Origin: Flavobacteriaceae bacterium
Lineage (GTDB): Bacteria > Bacteroidota > Bacteroidia > Flavobacteriales > Flavobacteriaceae
NCBI GenBank assembly: GCA_023257625.1
Contig: JALRBW010000004.1
Location: 1-57,559 of the forward strand
DNA length: 57,559 nucleotides
Reading direction: 5' to 3'
Shown: in pieces, positions 30,096 to 38,829 of the stretch
Position numbering within the stretch: position 1 is the stretch's first letter
How the letters are laid out: the number at the start of each line of letters is the position of its first letter
Notes under the pieces: generated by a model
Told to the model about the DNA's origin: nothing
The model's input: only the letters and a program-made list of their open reading frames with translations
The model's database searches: none
Made by a program: the position numbers and the translations under genes

Positions 30096-30733
30096 TAGAA
30101 ATTGTGATTCACCAACAACATTTTATTTTACACCCAAGTGGGGGAATTTATTGGAAAGAAACCCAAACATGGCTCTTAGCCGATGTTCACTTGGGGAAAG
30201 TTGCTCATTTCCGTAAGCATGGAATTGCTGTTCCTCGTAAGATAGAAGGAATATTTTATCAAAAGATAGATAGACTATTAAAAAAATTTCCTTCAAAGCG
30301 TGTAATTTTTTTAGGTGATTTATTTCATAGTTATCAAAACAATGAATGGTATTTGTTTGAAGCTTGGGTAAATAAACAAAAGGCTAAATTGATTTTAATA
30401 CAAGGAAATCATGATATCATACCCGTTAAAGAATTTAAGATATTGGGGCTAACAGTAGTTGATTCTTTTGAAGAGGATGAGTTTTATTTTACACATTACC
30501 CTATCGAAAAAGAACCCTATTTTGTATTTTGTGGTCACCTACATCCTGGAGCAAAACTTATGGGAATTGGACATCAACAATTAAAATTACCTTGCTTTTA
30601 TCAAACGCCGAAAAAATTAATTCTGCCCGCATTTGGATCATTTACAGGGCTTCATTTGGTATCCCCAACAACAGAAGATCAGGTATATGCTATCACAGAA
30701 AATGCAGTACTTGAAATTGAGAAAAAAAACTAG
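30092..30733 (+). CDS. pdeM: ligase-associated metallophosphoesterase
   Basis: 213 residues. Calcineurin-like phosphoesterase motifs are complete: LADVHLGKVAHFRKHG, FLGDLFHS, IQGNHD and FCGHLHPG. It is the short enzyme found only with the DNA-ligase-associated genes, presumably cleaning phosphoester ends at breaks. It is the last gene of the cassette, overlaps the helicase gene by 4 bp, and is followed 102 bp later by mfd with a promoter box in between. Confidence 0.9.
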   Translation: MIEIVIHQQHFILHPSGGIYWKETQTWLLADVHLGKVAHFRKHGIAVPRKIEGIFYQKIDRLLKKFPSKRVIFLGDLFHSYQNNEWYLFEAWVNKQKAKLILIQGNHDIIPVKEFKILGLTVVDSFEEDEFYFTHYPIEKEPYFVFCGHLHPGAKLMGIGHQQLKLPCFYQTPKKLILPAFGSFTGLHLVSPTTEDQVYAITENAVLEIEKKN

Positions 30734-30741
30734 GAATCTCT

Positions 30742-30749
30742 TACTTTTG
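30742..30749 (+). promoter_or_regulatory. -7 promoter box of mfd
   Basis: TACTTTTG fits TAnnTTTG; ATTG at 30716-30719 could be the -33 element at a long 22-bp spacing. The expected transcript start is near 30756, which leaves about 80 nt before the only start codon (30836) but only a few nt before the in-frame ATC at 30761. Confidence 0.4.
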
Positions 30750-30835
30750 CGAAAAAAGGAATCGAACCGCTATTTAATACCATCGCATCAACCCCTACTC
30801 AGAAACTCCTAAATCAGGTTTTTTCCGGAAAATGT

Positions 30836-33800
30836 GTGTCTTTACACTTAAAAGGGGCTGTTGGTTCTGGGTTAAATCTCCGTATAGCCACTGCCTTTAC
30901 TCAACACCCTAAAACCACTTTGTTTGTTTGTGAAGATCGTGAAAAAGCTGCTTATCACCTCAATGATCTTGAAAACCTACTGGGAGATGAAACAGTTTTC
31001 TTTTTTCCTTCAAGTTATAGAAAGCCCTATCAAACAGAAGCCACTGATAACGCAAATGTTTTACTAAGGTCAGAAGTACTCAATGCTCTAAGTACTTCCA
31101 AAAAACCTAAAGTAATTGTAAGCTATCCTCAAGCTATTTTTGAAAAAGTAGTTACACAATCTACCCTACGAAAACATACTTTAGAAATTAAAAAAGGGGA
31201 TCGATTGTCTTTAGATTTTATTAATGAAACACTATTTGAATATAATTTTGAACGGGTGGATTTTGTATCACAACCCGGAGAATTTTCCGTTCGGGGAGGT
31301 ATTATTGATGTCTTTTCTTTTGCAAATCAATACCCCTACCGAATTGAGTTTTTTGATGATGAAGTAGAAAGTTTACGTAGTTTTGATGTAGCCACTCAAC
31401 TTTCCATTGCTTCTTTAGATCAAATTCAGTTATTACCAAATACCTCTGAAGGATTTAAACGTGCTATACGAAAAAGTATTCTTGAAAGTATTGCTCCAGA
31501 GGGTGTTGTTGTTTTTCAAAATATTGATGGTTGTGCACAAGATTTACAAAAATTATATGAAAGTGCACAGAAAAATTATGCCGCAATAACTAGTGAACTA
31601 AAACCCTTGCCTCCTGATTCCTTATTTCTTAACCAATTTGAATTATTTTCACATTTAAAGTTACTTTCATGGGTCACTTTACTTCCTTCTGAAGAAATAA
31701 AAACACAACTTCAGGTAACGTTAAAACAAAGTCCACAACCTGCTTTTCATAGAAAATTTGATCGTTTACTTGAGTATTTACACAACAATCATGAAAAAGG
31801 GTATGTAAATTATATTTGTTGTGCTTCTGCTGAGCAAGTCCAACGATTAAAAGCCATTTTTGAAGAATTAGAAAAAGACGCGAATTACAAAACGGAAGTA
31901 CTTCCCTTATTTGAGGGATTTGAAGATCTAGAGGCTCAAATTGCAGTATTTACAGATCATCAGTTATTTGAACGATTTCATAAATACCATCTCAAATCAA
32001 GATTCACCAAAAAACAAGCGTTAACCCTAAAAGAACTTACCCATTTAGAAATTGGTGATTACGTAACCCATATTGATCATGGAATTGGAAAGTTTGGTGG
32101 ACTTCAAAAAATTGAAGTAGAAGGAAATCAACAAGAAGCCATAAAATTAATCTATGCCGAACGAGATATTTTATATTTGAGTATCCATTCTCTTCATAAA
32201 ATTTCAAAGTTTTGTGGTAAGGAAGGTAAACCCCCAAAAGTTTATAAACTTGGTTCAAACGCTTGGAAAGTTTTAAAACAGAAAACCAAAAAACGCGTAA
32301 AAGAAATTGCTTTCAATTTAATTGATTTATATGCCAAACGAAAAGAAAAAATAGGAACTGCTTGTGCACCAGATTCTTATTTACAGTATGAATTAGAAGC
32401 CTCTTTTTTATTTGAAGATACTCCAGACCAAACTAAAGCAATTGAGGAAGTAAAAAAAGATATGGAAAATGAACGTCCTATGGACCGTCTCATTTGCGGT
32501 GATGTTGGTTTTGGTAAAACTGAAGTTGCCATCCGTGCGGCTTTTAAGTCAGTAGACAATGGACTTCAAGTGGCCGTTTTAGTTCCAACAACCATTCTTG
32601 CCTTTCAGCATTTTAAAACATTTTCAAAACGCTTAGAAGAATTACCTGTAAGGGTTGATTACTTAAATCGTTTTCGTACTTCAAAAGAAAAAAATGCTAT
32701 TTTAAAGGATCTAAAAGAAGGAAAAATTGACATTCTTGTAGGAACCCATCAACTCGTTGGAAAAGGAGTTGATTTCAAAAATTTAGGATTATTAATTGTT
32801 GACGAAGAACAAAAATTTGGTGTTGCTGTAAAAGAAAAACTTAGAGATTTAAAAACCAATGTCGACGTGTTAACCCTTACCGCTACTCCTATTCCTCGAA
32901 CATTACAATTCAGTTTAATGTCGGCACGAGACCTTTCTGTTATTTCCACCCCTCCACCAAATCGCTACCCAATTGAAAGTGAAGTAATTCGTTTTAATGA
33001 AGTTATCCTTCGCGATAGTATTTTGTATGAAATGCAACGGGGTGGTCAAGTGTTTTTTATACATAATCGGGTAGAGAATATTTTAGAGTTGACTGGAATG
33101 CTTCAACGCTTAGTTCCCGATGCAAAAATTCGAATTGGTCATGGTCAAATGGAGGGAAAACAATTGGAGAAAAACTTACTGGATTTTATGGAAGGCAAGT
33201 TTGATATTTTAGTTGCAACTACCATAATTGAAAATGGTTTGGATGTTCCAAATGCCAATACAATTTTTATAAACGATGCTCATCGTTTTGGACTTAGTGA
33301 CTTACACCAAATGCGAGGTCGAGTTGGACGAAGTAATAAAAAGGCTTTTTGTTTTTTTATTACCCCACCTTTAAGTGCCCTTTCAAGTGATGCGCAAAAA
33401 AGAATTCAAGCCATTGAGCATTTCGCAGAATTAGGCTCTGGAATAAAAATTGCCATGAAAGATCTTGAGATTAGAGGTGCTGGTGATATTTTAGGGGGTG
33501 AACAAAGTGGATTTATCAATGAAATTGGATTTGATGCCTATCAAAAAATATTACAAGAAGCCTTGACTGAACTCAAAGAAAATGAATTTAAATCACTATT
33601 TGGAAAAGGTGAAACCCCATCTTCATATATTAAGGATATTCAAATTGATACGGACTTAGAAGTTGTCTTCCCTGACAATTATATAAATATTGTAAAAGAG
33701 CGATTGTCGTTGTATAATCGACTAAGTAATGTCGAAAATGAAGCTGAGTTAATACAATTTGAAAAAGATTTAGAAGATCGATTTGGTCCATTACCCCATC

Positions 33801-34090
33801 AAGCCCAAGCCTTACTCAATAGTGTTCGCCTAAAATGGAAAGGACAGTCTTTAGGTTGGGAACGTATTCTGCTAAAGAAAGGGCGAATGGTTGCTTATTT
33901 TATTTCTAATCCCGATAGTCCTTATTTTCAAAGTTCATTATTTACCAAACTACTTCAATGGGTACATAAACATCAAGGCAAAGTAATGATGAAAGAGAAA
34001 AGCACCCCTCAAGGGCTTCGTTTACAATTATCATTTACTAAAATAAATTCAGTTTCAGAGGCTCTTTCTGCACTTCCTGATTTAGAGTGA
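30836..34090 (+). CDS. mfd: transcription-repair coupling factor Mfd
   Basis: 1084 residues from a GTG start. Mfd removes stalled RNA polymerase and recruits UvrA. Domain order is complete: UvrB-like N-terminal domains (1-370), RNA-polymerase-interacting domain with LEIGDYVTHIDHGIGKFGG (about 400), translocase with Walker A GDVGFGKTEVA near 557, DEEQKFGV, TATPIPRT, and TTIIENGLDVPN/QMRGRVGRS, and a C-terminal TRCF domain. The same frame stays open for 35 codons upstream to 30734, and the first part (STPTQKLLNQVFSG) looks like the normal Mfd N-terminus, but it contains no ATG, GTG or TTG. The end overlaps the convergent ACT-domain gene by 9 bp. Confidence 0.93.
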   Translation: MSLHLKGAVGSGLNLRIATAFTQHPKTTLFVCEDREKAAYHLNDLENLLGDETVFFFPSSYRKPYQTEATDNANVLLRSEVLNALSTSKKPKVIVSYPQAIFEKVVTQSTLRKHTLEIKKGDRLSLDFINETLFEYNFERVDFVSQPGEFSVRGGIIDVFSFANQYPYRIEFFDDEVESLRSFDVATQLSIASLDQIQLLPNTSEGFKRAIRKSILESIAPEGVVVFQNIDGCAQDLQKLYESAQKNYAAITSELKPLPPDSLFLNQFELFSHLKLLSWVTLLPSEEIKTQLQVTLKQSPQPAFHRKFDRLLEYLHNNHEKGYVNYICCASAEQVQRLKAIFEELEKDANYKTEVLPLFEGFEDLEAQIAVFTDHQLFERFHKYHLKSRFTKKQALTLKELTHLEIGDYVTHIDHGIGKFGGLQKIEVEGNQQEAIKLIYAERDILYLSIHSLHKISKFCGKEGKPPKVYKLGSNAWKVLKQKTKKRVKEIAFNLIDLYAKRKEKIGTACAPDSYLQYELEASFLFEDTPDQTKAIEEVKKDMENERPMDRLICGDVGFGKTEVAIRAAFKSVDNGLQVAVLVPTTILAFQHFKTFSKRLEELPVRVDYLNRFRTSKEKNAILKDLKEGKIDILVGTHQLVGKGVDFKNLGLLIVDEEQKFGVAVKEKLRDLKTNVDVLTLTATPIPRTLQFSLMSARDLSVISTPPPNRYPIESEVIRFNEVILRDSILYEMQRGGQVFFIHNRVENILELTGMLQRLVPDAKIRIGHGQMEGKQLEKNLLDFMEGKFDILVATTIIENGLDVPNANTIFINDAHRFGLSDLHQMRGRVGRSNKKAFCFFITPPLSALSSDAQKRIQAIEHFAELGSGIKIAMKDLEIRGAGDILGGEQSGFINEIGFDAYQKILQEALTELKENEFKSLFGKGETPSSYIKDIQIDTDLEVVFPDNYINIVKERLSLYNRLSNVENEAELIQFEKDLEDRFGPLPHQAQALLNSVRLKWKGQSLGWERILLKKGRMVAYFISNPDSPYFQSSLFTKLLQWVHKHQGKVMMKEKSTPQGLRLQLSFTKINSVSEALSALPDLE

Positions 34091-34738
34091 TTTGAGTTCC
34101 TTTATCGCTTTAAAAGCAACATTTACATAATCTTCACCTACCAATATTGTAAATTCATTTGACGTTGATATGACCTCAAAAATATTCACTCCCTCCCAAG
34201 ATAAGCGTTGAAAAATAAAATAATAAATCCCCGGAACGGTAACATTTTCAATGGGTAATTTCATAGAAATAGACGATAAATTGTCTGTTTTTTCAATTAA
34301 AATTTCTCTTTTAAAATATGTTTCAATCTTTGATGTTAAATCACTATTTACGATAATATTAGATTCAGTTACTCCACGTGATGAGGTATAAAAAATATTA
34401 GGATCATTTTTTACCTCTTCTAAAAACCGAGCTTGTGCATCCAGTAAAGTGTCTGAAATTTTAAAACTGTAATCTGTTAAATTTGATCGAACAGTTATAT
34501 CGCCAATGGCACGTAATACCTTAACAATTTTTCGAGAAGTATTCATTTCCGTTTCAAATTGAATCCGCTTTAGAGCCATAATGATGGCTCCTTTATTTAC
34601 AGGCTTTCTTAAGTTTTTTTCAATATCAACTTGAATATGGCGTGCTAATGACGTTAGATTTATTATTCCATCTGAAAGCGCAGAAGAGAGATAAGGCTTC
34701 TTTTTTATGTATTGAGATACCGCAGCTGCAACTGTCAT
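34082..34738 (-). CDS. ACT-domain protein of unknown function
   Basis: 218 residues. The C-terminal 70 residues (LPIENVTVPGIYYFIFQRL...VNIFEVISTSNEFTILV) have the beta-alpha-beta pattern of an ACT ligand-binding domain like that of aspartate kinases, which explains why such proteins are sometimes named aspartate kinase. No kinase domain is present. The N-terminal 100 residues are mostly helical; SLARHIQVDIEKNL and NKGAIIMALKRIQ suggest a helix-turn-helix-like segment. An amino-acid-sensing regulator is possible but unproven. Upstream, ATAACAAATTTA occurs twice, 20 bp apart. Confidence 0.7.
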   Translation of the reverse strand: MTVAAAVSQYIKKKPYLSSALSDGIINLTSLARHIQVDIEKNLRKPVNKGAIIMALKRIQFETEMNTSRKIVKVLRAIGDITVRSNLTDYSFKISDTLLDAQARFLEEVKNDPNIFYTSSRGVTESNIIVNSDLTSKIETYFKREILIEKTDNLSSISMKLPIENVTVPGIYYFIFQRLSWEGVNIFEVISTSNEFTILVGEDYVNVAFKAIKELKSL

Positions 34739-34771
34739 TTGTTGTATTTTAACAAAGTTGTTTTATTTATA

Positions 34772-34779
34772 ACAAATTT
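34772..34779 (-). promoter_or_regulatory. -7 promoter box of the ACT-domain gene, within a direct repeat
   Basis: Minus-strand TAAATTTG fits TAnnTTTG, 33 bp before the ATG. It lies in one of two TAACAAATTT repeats starting 20 bp (two helical turns) apart, so an operator is possible. Confidence 0.35.
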
Positions 34780-34821
34780 ACATATTATATAACAAATTTT
34801 AGTAATAGTGTCTGCAAAGAT

Positions 34822-35184
34822 CTACTCCCATGAATAAAAGGCGTTAGGAATATGAGTTATAATCCATTGATTTTGTTGAATTAAACATTCAATAACATCA
34901 AATCGAACCTCAACTTGTAATTTATTTTCCATTATATAATAATCCATAGCTGAACAGAGACGTTTTATTTTTGTGGATCTAATAAAAGAGGCTGGTTTTC
35001 CAAAATATTCTGTTTTACGAGCTTTTACTTCAACACAAATAAGGGTTTCTTAAATTTGCATTATTAAGTCAATTTCTGCTTTTCCAAAACGGTAATTTTT
35101 TTCAATACAACGGTATCCATTTTGTATTAAATATTGGCAAGCTTTCTCTTCGGCAAGTTTACCAAAAATGTTGTGTTCAGCCAT
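34822..35184 (-). pseudogene. yraN: YraN/UPF0102 endonuclease-like gene interrupted by an in-frame stop
   Basis: Read from the ATG at 35184, 120 codons give a full-length YraN protein (family length about 115-125): FGKLAEEKACQYLIQNGY at the start, the nuclease motif AEIDLI, then CVEVKARKTEYFGKPAS and a normal C-terminus HIPNAFYSWE. Codon 45 (35050-35052) is TAA, between AEIDLIMQ and ETLICVEVKAR, inside the nuclease active-site region. Both sides are in the same frame, so this is a single-base nonsense change rather than a frameshift. YraN is thought to act in DNA recombination or uptake-related processing. Either the gene is dead in this strain or the base is a sequencing error. It is divergent from metG. 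Confidence 0.8.
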
Positions 35185-35245
35185 TGTTCATGAAATAGGG
35201 ATTATTAAAGATAGTATCTCCCCAAAGAAAAGGTGAAGATTTGTT

Positions 35246-35253
35246 TATTTTTG
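35246..35253 (+). promoter_or_regulatory. -7 promoter box of metG
   Basis: TATTTTTG fits TAnnTTTG and ends 20 bp before the metG ATG. No clear TTTG 18-20 bp upstream. Confidence 0.45.
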
Positions 35254-35273
35254 ATAAAAATTGAAAACAATTT

Positions 35274-37328
35274 ATGTCCAAACGCTACACCATCACAGCA
35301 GCTTTACCTTATACAAACGGTCCCATTCATATAGGCCATTTAGCTGGGGTTTACATCCCTGCAGATATCTACTCACGCTATTTGCGGAGTCAAGGTCACG
35401 ATGTTGCTTTTATTTGTGGTAGTGATGAACATGGAGTAGCTATTTCTCTCAAAGCTAAGAAAGAAGGTAAAACACCTCAAGAAATTATTGATCATTACGA
35501 TGCGTTAATACGTTCTTCATTTGAGGCATTTGGTATATCATTTGACAATTATTCACGTACTTCAAGAGCCATTCACCATAAAACAGCGCAAGAGATTTTT
35601 CAAGTTTTACATGAAAAAGGAGTTTTTGAAGAAAAAACTACAGCCCAACTCTATGATCCCGAAGCCAAACAGTTTCTTGCTGATCGTTTTGTGATTGGTA
35701 CCTGTCCAATTTGCCAAAATCAAGAGGCTTATGGAGATCAATGTGAAAGTTGTGGTAGTAGCCTAAATGCAACAGAATTAATTAATCCACAATCTACCCT
35801 AAGTGGAGCCAAGCCTGAATATAAAGAAACCAAACATTGGTATCTTCCCCTTGATCGCTACTCAGAATTTATCACAAAATGGATATTAGAGGGCCATAAA
35901 AATGACTGGAAGCCGAATGTATATGGGCAAGTTAAATCTTGGGTTGATTCTGGATTACAACCAAGAGCTGTAACTCGAGATTTGGATTGGGGAATTCCTG
36001 TGCCATTGATTGACGCAACAGGGAAAGTATTGTACGTATGGTTTGATGCACCAATAGGTTACATCTCCTCAACCAAAGAATGGGCAGAGAAAATTGGAAA
36101 AGACTGGAAACCTTATTGGTGTGATTCTGAAACCCAACTTATTCATTTTATTGGAAAAGATAACATTGTGTTTCATTGTATTATTTTCCCCGTTATGCTC
36201 CATGCTACAGGGCAGTATATACTTCCAGAAAATGTTCCTGCTAATGAATTTCTGAATTTGGAAGGACAAAAAATTTCAACCTCTAAAAATTGGGCAGTAT
36301 GGCTCCATGAGTATTTGGAAGCATTTCCACAACAACAAGATGTATTGCGTTATGTGCTAATTGCCAATGCTCCAGAAACAAAGGACAATGATTTTACTTG
36401 GGAGGAATTTCAAGCACGAAACAACAATGAGCTTGTTGCAATTTTCGGAAATTTTGTAAACCGAGTATTTGTATTAACACATAAATATTTTGAGGGCAGA
36501 GTTCCCGATCTTAAAACCCTGTATCCTGAGGATAATCTAACTTTAGCCTCTCTTCAAACTATTCCTATTCAATATTCTGAATCTGTTGAAAAATTTCGCT
36601 TTCGTGAGGCAAGTCAACACCTTATTCAATTGGCCCGTGTAGGTAATAAGTATTTAGCTGATACTGAACCTTGGAAGCTGATTAAAACTGATCCTGATCG
36701 TGTATCTACAATCCTAAATACTGCTCTTCAATTAACAACAGCCTTGAGTATTTTAAGCACTCACATTCTACCTTTTACAAGTGAAAAACTTCAAAAAATG
36801 CTACGATTAAATTCAAAAATTGATTTGTGGAATTCATTAATATCTGGAAAAGAACTCCTCTCTCCAAATCATCAAATTGAAATGGCTTCTTTATTATTTG
36901 AAAAAATTGATGATGCCCAAATGGATTTTCAACGAGAAAAGTTAAAAAATACAGAAAAAGGGGCGGCCTCAATTTCTCTCTCTATTGCCCCTGAAAAACC
37001 AAATATTGATCCTAAAGTTTTTAATGAACTTCAACTAAAAGTTGGTCAAATAATAGCGGCTGAAAAGGTGCCAAAAACCAAAAAACTGATGAAACTTTCG
37101 CTTGAAGTAGGACAAGAAGTTCATTCCGTAGTTTCTGGCATTGCAGAAGATTATGAACCAGAATTACTCATAGGAAAAAAAGTAACTTGGCTTTCCAATT
37201 TAGCATCTAGAACATTAAAAGGAGTTGAAAGTAAAGGAATGATTCTATTAGGTGAAAATGAAGAAGGAAAATTGGTATTTGTTTCTCCTGAAGATTCCAA
37301 TACTCATACTGGATTAGATATTAATTAA
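35274..37328 (+). CDS. metG: methionine--tRNA ligase
   Basis: 684 residues. It charges tRNA-Met with methionine. The class I signature HIGHLAG lies near residues 18-24, the zinc-binding insert is CPICQNQEAYGDQCESCG, and the KMSKS loop reads KISTS at 331-335, a variant that I recall from Bacteroidota enzymes. The C-terminal 110 residues form an EMAP-II/Arc1p-like tRNA-binding OB domain (LKVGQIIAAEKVPKTKKLMKL...VSGIAEDYEPELLIGKKV). It is complete and followed 5 bp later by the histone-deacetylase-family gene, suggesting co-transcription. Confidence 0.96.
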   Translation: MSKRYTITAALPYTNGPIHIGHLAGVYIPADIYSRYLRSQGHDVAFICGSDEHGVAISLKAKKEGKTPQEIIDHYDALIRSSFEAFGISFDNYSRTSRAIHHKTAQEIFQVLHEKGVFEEKTTAQLYDPEAKQFLADRFVIGTCPICQNQEAYGDQCESCGSSLNATELINPQSTLSGAKPEYKETKHWYLPLDRYSEFITKWILEGHKNDWKPNVYGQVKSWVDSGLQPRAVTRDLDWGIPVPLIDATGKVLYVWFDAPIGYISSTKEWAEKIGKDWKPYWCDSETQLIHFIGKDNIVFHCIIFPVMLHATGQYILPENVPANEFLNLEGQKISTSKNWAVWLHEYLEAFPQQQDVLRYVLIANAPETKDNDFTWEEFQARNNNELVAIFGNFVNRVFVLTHKYFEGRVPDLKTLYPEDNLTLASLQTIPIQYSESVEKFRFREASQHLIQLARVGNKYLADTEPWKLIKTDPDRVSTILNTALQLTTALSILSTHILPFTSEKLQKMLRLNSKIDLWNSLISGKELLSPNHQIEMASLLFEKIDDAQMDFQREKLKNTEKGAASISLSIAPEKPNIDPKVFNELQLKVGQIIAAEKVPKTKKLMKLSLEVGQEVHSVVSGIAEDYEPELLIGKKVTWLSNLASRTLKGVESKGMILLGENEEGKLVFVSPEDSNTHTGLDIN

Positions 37329-37333
37329 TTGTA

Positions 37334-38245
37334 TTGATACGCCCATTCCCAATAGCATTTCATCCTTCTTACAAACTTTCATTACCCGAAAAGCATCGTT
37401 TTCCTATGGAAAAATATGAGTTACTTCCTCAACAACTTTTACGGGAAGGCACCTGTATTCCCTCTGATTTTTTTGAACCTACCCCTCCGCCTATAGAGAT
37501 TTTAGAGCTTGCCCATAACACAAACTATATTCATCGACTACTCAATCTTTCACTAACCCAAAAAGAAATTCGAAGTATTGGTTTTCCATTAACTTCAGAA
37601 TTAATAACGCGTGAATTTTTAATTGTTGGAGGAACAATTTCAGGTGCTGAACAAGCAATGTCATCGGGTATCGCATTTAATATAGCTGGTGGTACACACC
37701 ATGCGTTTCGATCAAAAGGAGAAGCTTTTTGCCTTTTAAATGATCAGGCAATAGCAGCTCATTTCTTAATTCAAAATAAAAAGGTCAAAAAAGTAATTAT
37801 TATAGATCTAGATGTTCATCAAGGAAATGGAACCGCAGAGATTTGTAAGACAACCGAATCTATTTTTACCTTCTCAGTTCATGGTGCAAAAAATTATCCC
37901 TTCCAAAAAGAAAAAAGTGATTTTGATCTAGCATTAGAAGACAATACTGATGATGCTATTTACCTAAGTCATATTGAAAAATTAATTCCATATTTAATTG
38001 ATAAAGTTAAACCCGATTTTATTTTTTATTTGAGTGGAGTTGATGTATTATCAACTGATAAATTGGGTCGTTTGGGAATGAGTTTAGAGGGTTGTAAAAT
38101 CCGTGATCGTATTGTATTTGAGTTTTCTAAAAAAAAAGGAATCCCTCTACAATGCAGTATGGGAGGGGGCTATTCAAAAGAGCTTAAAGTTATAATTGAA
38201 GCCCATGCTAATACCTACCGTGAAGCTAAAAAAATTTATACTTAG
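37334..38245 (+). CDS. histone deacetylase / acetoin-utilisation family amidohydrolase
   Basis: 303 residues from a TTG start 5 bp after metG; no ATG or GTG lies closer, and the protein begins at the normal family position (RPFPIAFHPSYKLSLPEKHRFPM). Zinc-deacetylase motifs are intact: GGTHHAF (tandem His), FCLLND, DLDVHQGNG (D and H ligands near 158-160) and SGVDVLSTD (third ligand). It would remove acetyl groups from a lysine, polyamine or small amide; bacterial members vary and the substrate is unknown. Its stop codon overlaps the convergent CBS gene by 4 bp. Confidence 0.87.
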   Translation: MIRPFPIAFHPSYKLSLPEKHRFPMEKYELLPQQLLREGTCIPSDFFEPTPPPIEILELAHNTNYIHRLLNLSLTQKEIRSIGFPLTSELITREFLIVGGTISGAEQAMSSGIAFNIAGGTHHAFRSKGEAFCLLNDQAIAAHFLIQNKKVKKVIIIDLDVHQGNGTAEICKTTESIFTFSVHGAKNYPFQKEKSDFDLALEDNTDDAIYLSHIEKLIPYLIDKVKPDFIFYLSGVDVLSTDKLGRLGMSLEGCKIRDRIVFEFSKKKGIPLQCSMGGGYSKELKVIIEAHANTYREAKKIYT

Positions 38246-38712
38246 CCTTGATGCCAAGTATGGCTTTTCAAGTTGATGGCAGCAACTACAATATCTTTTC
38301 TACTTACCTGACCAACAAGTCTACCATGTTCCATCACAGGATAACGCCTTCTACTGGATTTTGAAAATTTTGATGCTGCATCAAAAATACTTAATTGAGA
38401 GTCTATTGTATCAACTGAAATCGTCATAAAATGATCTACTGTTTTGTCTAATATTGGCATATTAAAATAACGACTGTCTGAAATTTGTTTCATACAATCA
38501 GCTTCTGATATTACACCTACAAGGTTTCCCTCAATATCAACCACAGGACCTCCTGAAATTCGATGTTTTACAAATGCCTTCATCACTTCGTGAATAGTTT
38601 GTTCTGGGTGAAATAAAACAAGTTGTCGAGTCATTATATCGGCAACAGTCAATTTACTTGGAGTGACTCTTCCAATTTTGGCTCGTTCTCCTTGAAAACT
38701 TTTTACTGGCAT
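38242..38712 (-). CDS. CBS-domain pair protein
   Basis: 156 residues. Two CBS motifs fill the protein: TVADIMTRQLVLFHPEQTI...GGPVVDIEGNLVGVISEAD (about 22-72) and VDHFMTISVDTIDSQLSI...RRYPVMEHGRLVGQVSRKD (about 90-145). Such pairs bind adenine nucleotides and usually regulate a partner, but no partner domain is fused here. The gene is single, convergent with the deacetylase-family gene, and divergent from the epimerase-like gene. Confidence 0.88.
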   Translation of the reverse strand: MPVKSFQGERAKIGRVTPSKLTVADIMTRQLVLFHPEQTIHEVMKAFVKHRISGGPVVDIEGNLVGVISEADCMKQISDSRYFNMPILDKTVDHFMTISVDTIDSQLSIFDAASKFSKSSRRRYPVMEHGRLVGQVSRKDIVVAAINLKSHTWHQG

Positions 38713-38829
38713 TGTTTACTGAGATTGATTTTTATAAATATAACATTTTAATAGCAATAAAACTATGGTTATCTTATTTATTATGGCATTTTTTTGAAAA
38801 TATATCATTATAATTGTCAAAAATTGATT

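Noticed and set aside
25097-30733. Ligase-exonuclease-helicase-phosphoesterase set as a new defence system
   Set aside because: All four match the known ligase-associated repair gene set; nothing suggests phage defence.
34082-34738. Naming the ACT gene as aspartate kinase
   Set aside because: Only an ACT-like domain is visible; there is no kinase core.
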